Shown here piece by piece: positions 1-8,916 of a stretch of 64,000 nt of DNA. The position numbers were made by a program, and so were the translations under genes. Each line of letters starts with the position of its first letter. Positions within the stretch are counted from its first letter, which is position 1. The notes under the pieces were generated by a model, which was given only the letters and a program-made list of their open reading frames with translations, was not told the DNA's origin and made no database searches. Location: positions 62,001-126,000 of the forward strand of contig NZ_QLMI01000003.1 of assembly GCF_003259835.1 (NCBI RefSeq). Direction: 5' to 3'. The DNA comes from Flavobacterium aquaticum. Its GTDB lineage: Bacteria; Bacteroidota; Bacteroidia; Flavobacteriales; Flavobacteriaceae.

Positions 1-748
1 TATTTTCACTAAAACCCTAGACATCGCTATGATAAATGGTCAGGTAGATATTGCTGTACATTCCATGAAAGATGTACCAACAGCTTTACCTATTGGAATT
101 GTGCAAGCAGCCGTTTTAGAACGTGCTAATACGGTTGATATTTTAGTTCATAAAGGCAATTTAGATTTTTTAACTTCGGAAGGAACTATTGCTACTGGTA
201 GTTTACGCAGACAAGCGCAATGGTTAAATAAATATCCAAATCACAAAGTGGTCGATTTACGTGGAAATGTAAATACTCGCATGCAAAAACTTCATGATAG
301 CGATTGGAACGGAGCTGTTTTTGCAGCCGCTGGATTAGAACGCATCAATTTAAAACCAGAAAATTATATCGATTTAGATTGGATGGTACCAGCACCAGCG
401 CAAGGTGCAATGGTTGTCGTTGCTATGCAAAACGATGATTTCTGTAAAGAAACCTTAGCTAAATTAAACCATTCTGAAACCGAAATTTGCACACACATTG
501 AACGTGAATTTTTGAAAACGTTAGAAGGTGGTTGTACAGCGCCAATTGGTGCTTTAGCAAAATTTAACGCTGATGAAATTGATTTTGAAGGCGTTTTATT
601 CTCTTTAGACGGAAAAGAAAAACACACAATCAAAAAAAGTTGTACTTTTGATTCTTATAAAAACTTCGGAAAAAAATGTGCCGAGGAGATTTTAAACAAC
701 GGTGGAAGTGCTTTAATGGAAAGCATTCGTCGTGATTTAAAAAAGTAA
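1..748 (+). CDS. hemC: Porphobilinogen deaminase, 5'-truncated by the window edge
   Basis: Hydroxymethylbilane synthase joins four porphobilinogen molecules into the linear tetrapyrrole precursor of heme in the cytoplasm. The frame is open from base 2 through the internal ATG at 29, so the true start lies upstream and about 248 residues are visible, some 60 fewer than the usual family length of about 300. Seen here are the VHSMKDVPT segment, the GSLRRQ and DLRGN substrate-binding arginine motifs, and the GGC motif whose cysteine (codon 533-535) carries the dipyrromethane cofactor. trkH follows after 12 bases on the same strand and hemD and hemE lie further on, so this is part of a heme transcription unit with potassium-uptake genes set inside it. 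Identification is firm. Confidence 0.97.
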   Translation, partial: IFTKTLDIAMINGQVDIAVHSMKDVPTALPIGIVQAAVLERANTVDILVHKGNLDFLTSEGTIATGSLRRQAQWLNKYPNHKVVDLRGNVNTRMQKLHDSDWNGAVFAAAGLERINLKPENYIDLDWMVPAPAQGAMVVVAMQNDDFCKETLAKLNHSETEICTHIEREFLKTLEGGCTAPIGALAKFNADEIDFEGVLFSLDGKEKHTIKKSCTFDSYKNFGKKCAEEILNNGGSALMESIRRDLKK

Positions 749-760
749 TTTTATTCCAAA

Positions 761-2503
761 ATGGAGAAAGAATCGTTACTCAATTATTTATATCGCTTTT
801 TTGATATCATCGTACTACTTTTCATAGTTTTTGACTTTGGATATGACTTTGAAGAAAACTATAATTCGCCCCATGTAATTGGATTGATTTTTCTTTCTAT
901 TGGATTATTAGCATTTAATTCCTTTAAGTTTTTCACCTACAAGTACAAGAGCAACAAAAAAGTAGCACTTGCAAATATGATTTTACTAACTGGGATAATG
1001 ATAACCTGTTTTGTAATTTCAATATTAAACTTAGATTTTCCTTCTGATTATATTCTTCAAAAAGTAAAACCTATTTTAGAAGGTGGTCTCATATTTTATT
1101 TCTTATTGCGATTGTTGGTTTTAGTGCGTCATATTTATGATATTTATTTTAATCCGGCAATTGTTTTTGTTGGAAGTTTCATGATTTTAGCCTTAACGGG
1201 AGGATTTTTATTAATGCTTCCAAGTGCTACAACAAACGGAATTACCTTTACTAATGCGCTTTTTACTTCAACAAGTGCGGTTTGCGTTACAGGATTAACA
1301 GTTGTTGATACTTCAACGGCCTTTACAACTGTTGGACAATCCATAATCTTAGTTTTAATTCAATTGGGCGGAATTGGTATCTTAACTTTTACTTCTTTCT
1401 TCGCCTTCTTTTTTAGAGGAAGTTCATCCTTTAAAGAAGGGTTAAACACCAAAGATTTTATTGCTCATGAAGGTTTAAAAGACGTTTTTAGAGCGGCTCT
1501 AAATGTGGTGATTTTCACTATTGGAGTGGAGGCTGTTGGCGCTATTTTTGTGTATTCATCAATTATTGACAACAATACTATTGACAATAAATTTTTCTTT
1601 TCAATATTCCATTCTATTTCAGCTTTTTGTAATGCTGGATTTTCTATTTTATCGGCTGGATTGTATGATGAAGCCATTCGTTTTGACTATTTCTTACAAT
1701 GGATTATCATGATTTTAATTATATTAGGTGGATTAGGTCACAACATTGTATTTAATTTCTATCAAAAAATAAAAACGCATGTAATAGAACTTTTTGACAA
1801 AACTATCATTCATAGAAAAGTTCGAATCATTACATTAAATACGCAAATTGTAATTTACACTACTTTAATTTTGTTAATTGGTGGTTTTATTTTCTTGTTT
1901 ATCTCAGAATACAACAACACTTTATTAGAACATCAAAGTACTTTTGGAAAAATAACTGCCGCCGCATTTAACTCTGTTACACCAAGAACAGCAGGTTTTA
2001 ATGCTGTTGATTTTACTCAAATGAATGTTCCTTCACTTTTACTAATCATCTTTTTAATGTGGATTGGTGGTTCTCCAGCTTCTACTGCAGGTGGTATCAA
2101 AACGAGTACATTTGCTTTAGCAACTTTGAACATCTTTGCCGTAGCAAGAGGAAAAAGCAGAATTGAATTATTTGGAAGAAGAATTTCATCAGAATCTACA
2201 TCTCGTGCCTTTGCTATTTTGTGTATATCTTTAATAACAATAGGAATATCAATAGTAGCAATGCTAATTTTTGAACCAAAAGGAACACCTCTATTAACGG
2301 TTGCTTTTGAATGTTTTTCAGCTTATAGTACTGTAGGATTGAGTTTAAATTATACACCTACTGTTACAGAACCAAGTAAATATATTTTAATTGCTTGTAT
2401 GTTTATTGGTCGTATTGGAATGCTCAACTTAATGGTTGGATTATTACGAAGATTGAATCATCAATTCTACGAATATCCAAAAGAAAATATATTAATTAAC
2501 TAA
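761..2503 (+). CDS. trkH: Trk/Ktr-type potassium uptake channel subunit TrkH
   Basis: Inner-membrane pore subunit for K+ uptake, working with the cytoplasmic TrkA subunit encoded next. The 580-residue protein has an extra N-terminal membrane block (about residues 10-90) followed by the four-repeat pore. The four filter loops are visible: CVTGL near 175-179, CNAGF near 290-294, PRTAGFN near 408-414 and STVGLS near 522-527. The conserved GGSPASTAGGIKT stretch lies near 436-448. It starts 12 bases after hemC and ends 10 bases before trkA, so co-transcription is likely. It is longer than Bacillus KtrB, mainly through the N-terminal block, a layout I regard as common in Bacteroidota (family knowledge). 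Whether it is Na+- or H+-coupled cannot be read from the sequence. Confidence 0.95.
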   Translation: MEKESLLNYLYRFFDIIVLLFIVFDFGYDFEENYNSPHVIGLIFLSIGLLAFNSFKFFTYKYKSNKKVALANMILLTGIMITCFVISILNLDFPSDYILQKVKPILEGGLIFYFLLRLLVLVRHIYDIYFNPAIVFVGSFMILALTGGFLLMLPSATTNGITFTNALFTSTSAVCVTGLTVVDTSTAFTTVGQSIILVLIQLGGIGILTFTSFFAFFFRGSSSFKEGLNTKDFIAHEGLKDVFRAALNVVIFTIGVEAVGAIFVYSSIIDNNTIDNKFFFSIFHSISAFCNAGFSILSAGLYDEAIRFDYFLQWIIMILIILGGLGHNIVFNFYQKIKTHVIELFDKTIIHRKVRIITLNTQIVIYTTLILLIGGFIFLFISEYNNTLLEHQSTFGKITAAAFNSVTPRTAGFNAVDFTQMNVPSLLLIIFLMWIGGSPASTAGGIKTSTFALATLNIFAVARGKSRIELFGRRISSESTSRAFAILCISLITIGISIVAMLIFEPKGTPLLTVAFECFSAYSTVGLSLNYTPTVTEPSKYILIACMFIGRIGMLNLMVGLLRRLNHQFYEYPKENILIN

Positions 2504-2513
2504 TCTACCAAAA

Positions 2514-3221
2514 ATGAAAATTATAGTATTTGGTTTAGGAAACTTCGGAATGTCACTTGCTATCAGCTTAACTGAAACAGGAAACGAAGTAATTGGTGTA
2601 GATAAGAACATCGAAAAGGTAAATTTAGTAAAAGACAAGATTTCGCATGCAATTGCCTTAGATTCTACTAATGAATTATCTTACGAAGCTTTGCCTTTAA
2701 AAGATGCAGACAAAGTAGTTGTTGCTATTGGTGAAAACGAAGGTGCTGCCATCATTACAACAGCTATTATTAAAAAATTGAGTGATGTGAAAATTATCAG
2801 TAGAGCTTTGTCGCCAATTCACGATACGGTTTTAGAAGCAATGGGAATTTACAGCATCATTCATCCTGAACAAGAGTCTGCAGATAGATTAACTAAACAA
2901 ATCAATTTTAAATCTACTTTAGAAAACTATCAATTAGATGATAATTTTACCATTTCTGAAGTAAAAGCTAAACCAGAATTCTTTGGAAAAACTTTGGCCG
3001 AATTAGATTCTATCGATAAATATCGATTAACCTTAGTGACTATCATTAGAAAAAGAGAAAAGCGAAATCTTATTGGAAAAAAATCTATAGTAAAAGAAAC
3101 TATTGGACGTCCATCACCTGACACTATTGTACAAGAAGACGATATTTTAGTAGTTTATGGATACAATAAAGACATTGAAACCTATTGTTTAGGACAAGAA
3201 GAACACCAAATTAGAAGCTAA
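2514..3221 (+). CDS. trkA: TrkA-family potassium uptake regulatory subunit
   Basis: Cytoplasmic gating subunit that binds nucleotides and controls the TrkH pore. The 235-residue protein opens with a Rossmann RCK_N domain: GLGNFGMS near residues 7-14 is the GxGxxG loop, and the VIGVDKN strand end supplies the acidic ribose-binding residue. A TrkA_C-like domain covers about 145-225. This is the single-RCK KtrA form rather than the double-length E. coli TrkA. It follows trkH by 10 bases and is followed by hemD after a single base, a spacing typical of one mRNA. K+ uptake has no obvious metabolic link with heme synthesis, so the grouping probably reflects shared expression rather than shared pathway. 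Confidence 0.95.
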   Translation: MKIIVFGLGNFGMSLAISLTETGNEVIGVDKNIEKVNLVKDKISHAIALDSTNELSYEALPLKDADKVVVAIGENEGAAIITTAIIKKLSDVKIISRALSPIHDTVLEAMGIYSIIHPEQESADRLTKQINFKSTLENYQLDDNFTISEVKAKPEFFGKTLAELDSIDKYRLTLVTIIRKREKRNLIGKKSIVKETIGRPSPDTIVQEDDILVVYGYNKDIETYCLGQEEHQIRS

Positions 3222-3222
3222 A

Positions 3223-3876
3223 ATGACCCAAATTCTCTCTACAAAAAAACTTTCAAAAGCATTAAAAAACAAACTTTCTGATGCTAAAATTGAACTTGTA
3301 GAAAAGAATTTTATTCAAACAAAAGCTGTTGATTTTGAAACACCTCAACTAAACGATTACTTAGTTTTTACAAGTAAAAAAGCGGTGAAAAGTGTTTTAA
3401 AATCAAAAATAAAAAACGTTCATACCTTTTCGTGTTTGTGTGTAGGAAGTAAAACCAAAAAATTCCTCGAAAAGAAAGGATTTACCGTTATTGAAAGTGC
3501 CGATTATGCTGAAGAATTAATTCAAATAATCGAATCAAAATATAAAAGTAATTCGTTTACTTTCTTTTGCGGAAATATCAGAAGAAATACAATTCCTGCT
3601 TTTTTTCAGCAAAATAAAATCGCATACAACGAAACTATCGTATATGAGACCAAACTGAAACCACAGCAAATAAAAAAATCATTTGATGGCGTTTTGTTTT
3701 ATAGTCCATCAGGTGTAAATAGTTTTTTAGAAAAGAATTCATTAGAAAACAAAACCTGTTTTTGCATTGGAACAACCACGGCAAAAGCATTAGAAAATAG
3801 AACAAAAAACATAGTAATTGCATCACAACCCACCGTTGATAATGTAATTAACGAAGTTATAAAATATTACAAATAA
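3223..3876 (+). CDS. hemD: Uroporphyrinogen-III synthase
   Basis: Cyclises hydroxymethylbilane to uroporphyrinogen III with inversion of ring D. The 217-residue length fits the family, which is poorly conserved in sequence. Recognisable parts are the early LVFTSKKAVKS segment (about residues 47-57), the FFCGNIRR stretch near 110, and the FYSPSGVNSFL segment near 163-173 that corresponds to the conserved active-cleft TSPSAV-type motif. It sits between trkA (1-base gap) and hemE, and this heme context makes the call strong. A 31-base perfect palindrome follows the stop codon and separates it from hemE by 51 bases. Confidence 0.9.
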   Translation: MTQILSTKKLSKALKNKLSDAKIELVEKNFIQTKAVDFETPQLNDYLVFTSKKAVKSVLKSKIKNVHTFSCLCVGSKTKKFLEKKGFTVIESADYAEELIQIIESKYKSNSFTFFCGNIRRNTIPAFFQQNKIAYNETIVYETKLKPQQIKKSFDGVLFYSPSGVNSFLEKNSLENKTCFCIGTTTAKALENRTKNIVIASQPTVDNVINEVIKYYK

Positions 3877-3880
3877 ACAA

Positions 3881-3911
3881 GACCTGACAGGTTTTCGAAA
3901 CCTGTCAGGTC
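3881..3911. repeat. Perfect palindrome of the AACCTGACAGGTT family, copy 1
   Basis: Two perfect 14-base arms (3881-3894 and 3898-3911) surround a TCG loop; the core is CCTGACAGGTTT facing AAACCTGTCAGG. It lies between hemD and hemE, both on the plus strand, and has no T-tract on either side, so it is not a standard terminator. A near-identical copy lies at 24285-24317. Probably a dispersed repeat that forms a hairpin in the hem transcript, with possible roles in mRNA stability. Confidence 0.85.
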
Positions 3912-3927
3912 TGAAAAACAAAAAACC

Positions 3928-4953
3928 ATGTTAAAGAACGACTTATTTTTAAGAGCATTAAAAGGAGAAACTGTAGAACGCCCGCCAGTATGGATGATGC
4001 GTCAAGCCGGAAGATATTTACCAGAATTTAGAGCATTACGCGATAAATATGATTTTTTTACCCGTTGCGAAACTCCAGAATTAGCTGCTGAAATTACGGT
4101 TCAACCTATTAGAATTGTAAAACCAGATGCTGCGATTTTATTCTCAGATATTTTAGTAGTTCCAAGAGCTATGGGAATTCACGTAGAATTAAAAGACAAT
4201 TTAGGTCCGATAATTCCAAATCCTATTCGTACAGCTGAACAAGTAAACCAAGTTTTTGTTCCGAATATTCACGAAACCTTAGGTTACGTAATGGATGCCG
4301 TAAAATTAACCAAAGAAATGCTGAACGACGAAGTGCCATTAATTGGCTTCGCAGGTTCGCCATGGACTATTTTTTGTTATGCTGTAGAAGGAAAAGGTTC
4401 TAAAAGTTTTGATACAGCAAAAGGATTTTGTTTTTCAAATCCTGTGGCAGCACACTTATTGTTGCAAAAAATTACCGATACCACCATTTTATACTTAAAA
4501 GAAAAAGTAAAAGCAGGTTGTAATGCGATTCAAATTTTTGATTCTTGGGGAGGCATGCTTTCTCCAGTAGATTATCAAGAATTCTCTTGGCAATACATTA
4601 ACCAAATTGTGGAAGCTTTAGCTGAAGAAACAGAAGTAATCGTTTTTGGAAAAGGTTGTTGGTTTGCCTTGAACGAAATGGCAAAATCAAAAGCTTCTGC
4701 TTTAGGAGTAGATTGGACATGTTCTGCTAGAAACGCAAGATATTTATCAGGCGGAAACATAACGTTACAAGGAAATTTCGACCCAAGTCGTTTATTATCT
4801 CCAATTCCAACCATTAAGAAAATGGTTCACGAAATGATCGACGAATTCGGAAAAGACAAATACATTGTAAACTTAGGTCACGGTATATTACCAAATATTC
4901 CTGTGGATCATGCTAAAGCGTTTGTTGAGGCGGTGAAGGAGTATAAGAAGTAG
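3928..4953 (+). CDS. hemE: Uroporphyrinogen decarboxylase
   Basis: Decarboxylates the four acetate side chains of uroporphyrinogen III to give coproporphyrinogen III in the cytoplasm. The 341 residues match the usual length. The N-terminal signature [18 protein letters not shown] (about residues 18-35) contains the arginines that bind substrate carboxylates, the FSDILVVP segment follows near 73, and the C-terminal GHGILPNIP motif near 319 is present. It is the last plus-strand heme gene before an opposite-strand type IX cargo gene interrupts the cluster. A 20-base-arm inverted repeat lies just after the stop codon. Confidence 0.97.
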   Translation: MLKNDLFLRALKGETVERPPVWMMRQAGRYLPEFRALRDKYDFFTRCETPELAAEITVQPIRIVKPDAAILFSDILVVPRAMGIHVELKDNLGPIIPNPIRTAEQVNQVFVPNIHETLGYVMDAVKLTKEMLNDEVPLIGFAGSPWTIFCYAVEGKGSKSFDTAKGFCFSNPVAAHLLLQKITDTTILYLKEKVKAGCNAIQIFDSWGGMLSPVDYQEFSWQYINQIVEALAEETEVIVFGKGCWFALNEMAKSKASALGVDWTCSARNARYLSGGNITLQGNFDPSRLLSPIPTIKKMVHEMIDEFGKDKYIVNLGHGILPNIPVDHAKAFVEAVKEYKK

Positions 4954-4962
4954 TTCTATAAA

Positions 4963-5014
4963 ATTTGAAGTTAAAAGAATTACAAAAATTTAGATAATTC
5001 TTTTAACTTCAAAT
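4963..5014. terminator. Long AT-rich inverted repeat between convergent genes
   Basis: Two perfect 20-base arms (4963-4982 and 4995-5014; core TTTGAAGTTAAAAGAATTA) enclose a 12-base loop. It fills nearly all of the gap between the stop codons of hemE and of the convergent cargo gene, so it probably folds in both transcripts and ends them. There is no clean T-tract after either arm, which makes intrinsic termination less certain than structure-based 3'-end protection. Confidence 0.65.
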
Positions 5015-5020
5015 AAACCC

Positions 5021-7738
5021 TTATCTAATAAGGCTGAAATGCCCTCTTTTGGTAATGGTATTATCATTAAAATCTTTAAAAGTTACTTTATACCAATAAT
5101 CTGAAGCTGGCAACATTTTATTTTTAGATGTACCATCCCACCCTAAATTACTTTCAATCAAGTTCATAGAATGAAGTAAATTTCCAAATCTATCAAACAA
5201 GTTTATTTCAACCGAAGAATAAAAATCATCTAGTGGTCCGTGAATTCTCCAATAATCATTTATACCATCATTATTAGGTGTAAAATAACTAGGCGATTTT
5301 ATCAACAAAACATTATCTTTTATTATATAGTTACATCCTGTAACATCTTTAACATAAATGGTGTAAATTCCTGGCTCTAAATTTTGAAAAGTATGAGAAT
5401 TTCCAGATCCGAAATAGGAAATATTATCAATTGAAAACTCATAATTTCCTGTACCTTCTATTGAAATAAATATTTCATTATTATCCGAACTAATCTCTTT
5501 TAATACTGGAACCTCAGCATTTCTTACTATAAAACGTTTTGTTTCTGTACAGATAATTCCATTTTCAAGTTTTTCTAAAACAACAGAGAATCTTCCTTCT
5601 TCTGTAAGAGAAAAAAATCTTTGATTAGACAAAACCACATCGTTTCTGTCTTTCCATGTCCAAGAAGTATTGTTTATCCCTCCATCTAAAACAATTGGAG
5701 ATTGAATAGTTGAATCACAAATCGTATATATATTTTCAATATTAATTTCTATAGGAGAGTTAACTACAATATTAAAAGAAAAAATCCCATTACATGTATT
5801 ATTTTCGTCCTCTACTCTAATCCAAAGAACTCCTGAAGAAGCTATATAAAGCCCTGTTTTTTGATTTAACTTGGTTTGAGCATCTAAAAAGCTACTATAA
5901 AAATTAACTTCATATCCAGTCGGAATACTTAACAAAGTAATAATATCTGATTCAATTGCCGATAAATCAAATTGTCCTTCTAGATTATTTAAAATACCAT
6001 CTGAGTTTTCACAGGTATAAAAATTTGGTATTTGTGTTGTGGAAGTTGTTGTTCTATTTTCTATAAAGAAACTCGTAATTAAAGAACATCCTTTTTCTGT
6101 AATTATTTTTACAAAAATTTCTTCTAAATTAGACCTATTTGTATACTGATTTGGATTTGGGATTCGATTGATGTCATTTTGAGCATCTTGACTATCATTG
6201 TAAAAATAATACTGAAAATCTAAATTTGCGTTACTAATAAAATCGCTTATGTTTTCTAAATTAAAAATTGAAAAACCATCATTATCCGTATCGCATTGAG
6301 TTAAAACTTGATTAGGAAGCAACAATGGCGGAGGAAAAACAATTACTGTTTTATACAATACAAATGTTCTATTTTGTGTTACGACAGTAGCTTTAATTTT
6401 TTGAAAACCCGATGTAGTAAATGCATGAGATGGATTCAAATCATTTGAAAAATTTCCATCACCAAAATCCCATTGAACAGAAATAATTGGAACATACATA
6501 TCTAAACTAAAATCAAAAGGAGTATTAATACATGTATCTTCCGAAACAATTATTCTATTTCTAAGGCTTGAAACTATAAAATTTGGTAAACCTTTTGTTG
6601 AGCTTCCAGGTACAAGACTAATTACACCACTTTGAAATAAACAATCAGAACCAGCCTTTTCAGGCTTACTTATAACACTTATTTGATTTGATGGAAAATT
6701 TATATCTCCTTTAGAAACATATATCTTTCCATTTCTTGCTAATTGTAAAAATCTTGCTTGTCTCTCAACGAAATAATAATAATTTGGCGGGTCCAAATCT
6801 TCCAAACGAGAAAATTGAACCTGAACAATATATGCAGTATCGCCAGCTGACCCTGTGTAATATAACATTTTAGAATCTTGTGAAAACTCAACTCCATAAG
6901 GAGTTAAAAACAATCCAAAAGCAGGAATAGAATTTAGTCTTTTATAAAAAATTATACTATCAAGACTTAAATTGTACTTGTAAGTATAAATATTCATGTT
7001 AATAGCATCAACTAAAGCGATGTGTTTTCCATCAGGAGAAATTTTTAATGGCCCAGAAGTACCTATAACTTCATTAATTGTGATTAAAATTGGTGTCAAA
7101 TTAACACCTGTCTGAGAAACATTAAAAATTCTAAAAACAAAAAGTTCCTCTCCATTTTGATTTAAAATAGGTGCATTTGGTTTTGTTACAAAAAGCACTT
7201 TATAGGTGTCCGAATCATTATCATAAATTGCTGCTAATCTAGAAGTCGCCGTATTTGCAATTCTTTGATTCTTCAAAACAACAATTCCAAGTGGGTTTTG
7301 CGCGTTAAATTTTATTTCTGAATAATAAACTCCGGCAGACATAACAGTAGGACTAGTTACTGTATTTTCTCTGGTATAAAAAATATAATAGGTAGACGAA
7401 TCATTAGGTTTAGGTATTATTATTGACGTTTGAACTCCTTCAATATCACCTACCAAATCATTACCATTATTCATAATTTGATGGTTTCTATTCCAAATGT
7501 TTTGTCCATTAGAATAAAACATCAAATTACCATTAAAGTCAGAAATACTTGAACAGCCGGCAGGAGTAATCATATTGCCATCAGTTAAAACATCTTCTTC
7601 ACCAGAATTAAAATCTAACCCTGCATTTTTACCAAAATACCAATGGTTTGTTTCGTTTTGAGAAAACCCATTAAGACTTAGTAAAAATAACAGAGGTATA
7701 ATAATGTATTTTATAGCCTCACTTTTAGTTAAAAACAT
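5021..7738 (-). CDS. Secreted PKD-domain protein with type B (gliding-motility-like) type IX sorting domain
   Basis: Probable cell-surface or secreted protein exported by the type IX system; its own activity is unknown. I place the start at the ATG ending at 7738 (905 residues), because the signal peptide MFLTKSEAIKYIIIPLLFLL then begins normally; an upstream in-frame ATG at 7762 would add eight residues. After the signal peptide come repeats resembling a beta-propeller (SPDGKHIALVDA near 240), a PKD domain with WDFGDGNFS near 421, then mixed beta domains. The last ~90 residues, starting SYFTPNNDGINDYW, match the CHU_C/type B sorting domain. It stands alone on the minus strand inside the hem cluster, convergent with hemE and divergent from hemF. 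Confidence 0.88.
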   Translation of the reverse strand: MFLTKSEAIKYIIIPLLFLLSLNGFSQNETNHWYFGKNAGLDFNSGEEDVLTDGNMITPAGCSSISDFNGNLMFYSNGQNIWNRNHQIMNNGNDLVGDIEGVQTSIIIPKPNDSSTYYIFYTRENTVTSPTVMSAGVYYSEIKFNAQNPLGIVVLKNQRIANTATSRLAAIYDNDSDTYKVLFVTKPNAPILNQNGEELFVFRIFNVSQTGVNLTPILITINEVIGTSGPLKISPDGKHIALVDAINMNIYTYKYNLSLDSIIFYKRLNSIPAFGLFLTPYGVEFSQDSKMLYYTGSAGDTAYIVQVQFSRLEDLDPPNYYYFVERQARFLQLARNGKIYVSKGDINFPSNQISVISKPEKAGSDCLFQSGVISLVPGSSTKGLPNFIVSSLRNRIIVSEDTCINTPFDFSLDMYVPIISVQWDFGDGNFSNDLNPSHAFTTSGFQKIKATVVTQNRTFVLYKTVIVFPPPLLLPNQVLTQCDTDNDGFSIFNLENISDFISNANLDFQYYFYNDSQDAQNDINRIPNPNQYTNRSNLEEIFVKIITEKGCSLITSFFIENRTTTSTTQIPNFYTCENSDGILNNLEGQFDLSAIESDIITLLSIPTGYEVNFYSSFLDAQTKLNQKTGLYIASSGVLWIRVEDENNTCNGIFSFNIVVNSPIEINIENIYTICDSTIQSPIVLDGGINNTSWTWKDRNDVVLSNQRFFSLTEEGRFSVVLEKLENGIICTETKRFIVRNAEVPVLKEISSDNNEIFISIEGTGNYEFSIDNISYFGSGNSHTFQNLEPGIYTIYVKDVTGCNYIIKDNVLLIKSPSYFTPNNDGINDYWRIHGPLDDFYSSVEINLFDRFGNLLHSMNLIESNLGWDGTSKNKMLPASDYWYKVTFKDFNDNTITKRGHFSLIR

Positions 7739-7865
7739 TTTATTTTCTTTCTCTAAAAACAACTATTATTAAAATTTAAATGATTTTACAAAATAAAATT
7801 TGCAAGTTGTAATTAGACGTGAAAGACAAAAATAAAAAGAATTATAAGCTTTTATACCCTAGTTT

Positions 7866-7899
7866 TTGTTAAATATGTTACAAGAAATTAATAAATTTG
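7866..7899 (+). promoter_or_regulatory. Bacteroidota promoter of hemF
   Basis: TTG at 7866-7868 and TAAATTTG at 7892-7899, 23 bases apart, fit the TTG/TAnnTTTG consensus at the upper end of allowed spacing. Transcription would start near 7905, giving a leader of about 50 bases before hemF. Confidence 0.6.
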
Positions 7900-7956
7900 T
7901 AATCCATTACAGTGTAATCAAACTTTAGACACAATATTTGCCCTCAAAACAAATCG

Positions 7957-8859
7957 ATGAAAAACAAATTCTACACCTACATACAAAACCTACAAGAGCA
8001 AATCTGTAAAGGATTAGAAGACATTGATGGCGGCACCAAATTTCGTGAAGATATTTGGAAACGACCAGAAGGCGGCGGTGGTCGCACACGTGTTATTGAA
8101 AACGGAAACGTTTTTGAAAAAGGCGGTGTAAACATTTCAGCCGTTCATGGTAAATTGCCTGATACGATGCAAAAAATGTTCGGCGTAGGAGAAGCCGATT
8201 TTTTTGCTTGCGGATTGAGTTTAGTCATTCACCCAAAAAACCCAATGGTACCAACCGTTCATGCCAATTGGCGTTATTTTGAAATGTATGATGAGAAAGG
8301 AAACATCATCAACCAATGGTTTGGTGGCGGACAAGATTTAACTCCGTATTATCTGTTTGAAGAAGATGCAAAACATTTTCACCAGACCTGTAAAACGGCA
8401 TGCGATAAACATAACCCTGAATTTTATCCAAATTACAAAAAGAAATGCGACGAGTATTTTTGGAATGCACATCGTTTTGAAGCAAGAGGAATTGGAGGTT
8501 TGTTTTTCGATTATTTGAAAGCAACCGAAACCATGAAAATGGAAGATTGGTACAATTTCGTAACTGAAGTTGGGAATTCGTTCTTGCAAGCGTATGTTCC
8601 AATTGTAGAAAAAAGAAAAGATTTACCTTATTCGGATGCTCAAAGAACTTGGCAAGAAATTCGTCGTGGTCGTTATGTAGAATTCAATTTGGTTCATGAT
8701 AAAGGCACCCTTTTCGGACTAAAAACCAATGGAAGAATCGAAAGTATTTTGATGAGTATGCCTCCACATGTTCAGTGGATTTACGATCATAAACCCGAAA
8801 TTGGTTCAGAAGAAGAAAAATTAATCAAAGTATTAGAAAATCCAATCGAATGGGTTTAA
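7957..8859 (+). CDS. hemF: Oxygen-dependent coproporphyrinogen III oxidase
   Basis: Converts coproporphyrinogen III to protoporphyrinogen IX by oxidative decarboxylation of two propionates, using O2. The 300 residues match the family. Diagnostic stretches are GGGGRTRVIENG near 32-43 followed by FEKGGVN, the WFGGGQDLTPYY motif near 112-123, and the late RRGRYVEFNLVHDKGT segment. Having this O2-dependent enzyme fits an aerobic organism; the radical-SAM alternative HemN is not in the window. It has its own candidate promoter, and hemB follows after 57 bases, so the two probably form the second half of the heme cluster. Confidence 0.97.
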   Translation: MKNKFYTYIQNLQEQICKGLEDIDGGTKFREDIWKRPEGGGGRTRVIENGNVFEKGGVNISAVHGKLPDTMQKMFGVGEADFFACGLSLVIHPKNPMVPTVHANWRYFEMYDEKGNIINQWFGGGQDLTPYYLFEEDAKHFHQTCKTACDKHNPEFYPNYKKKCDEYFWNAHRFEARGIGGLFFDYLKATETMKMEDWYNFVTEVGNSFLQAYVPIVEKRKDLPYSDAQRTWQEIRRGRYVEFNLVHDKGTLFGLKTNGRIESILMSMPPHVQWIYDHKPEIGSEEEKLIKVLENPIEWV

Positions 8860-8916
8860 GCGCAAAGTTAAAACAACTTTAAACCTTAAACTTTTAAACA
8901 ATTTAAACAAAATAGT

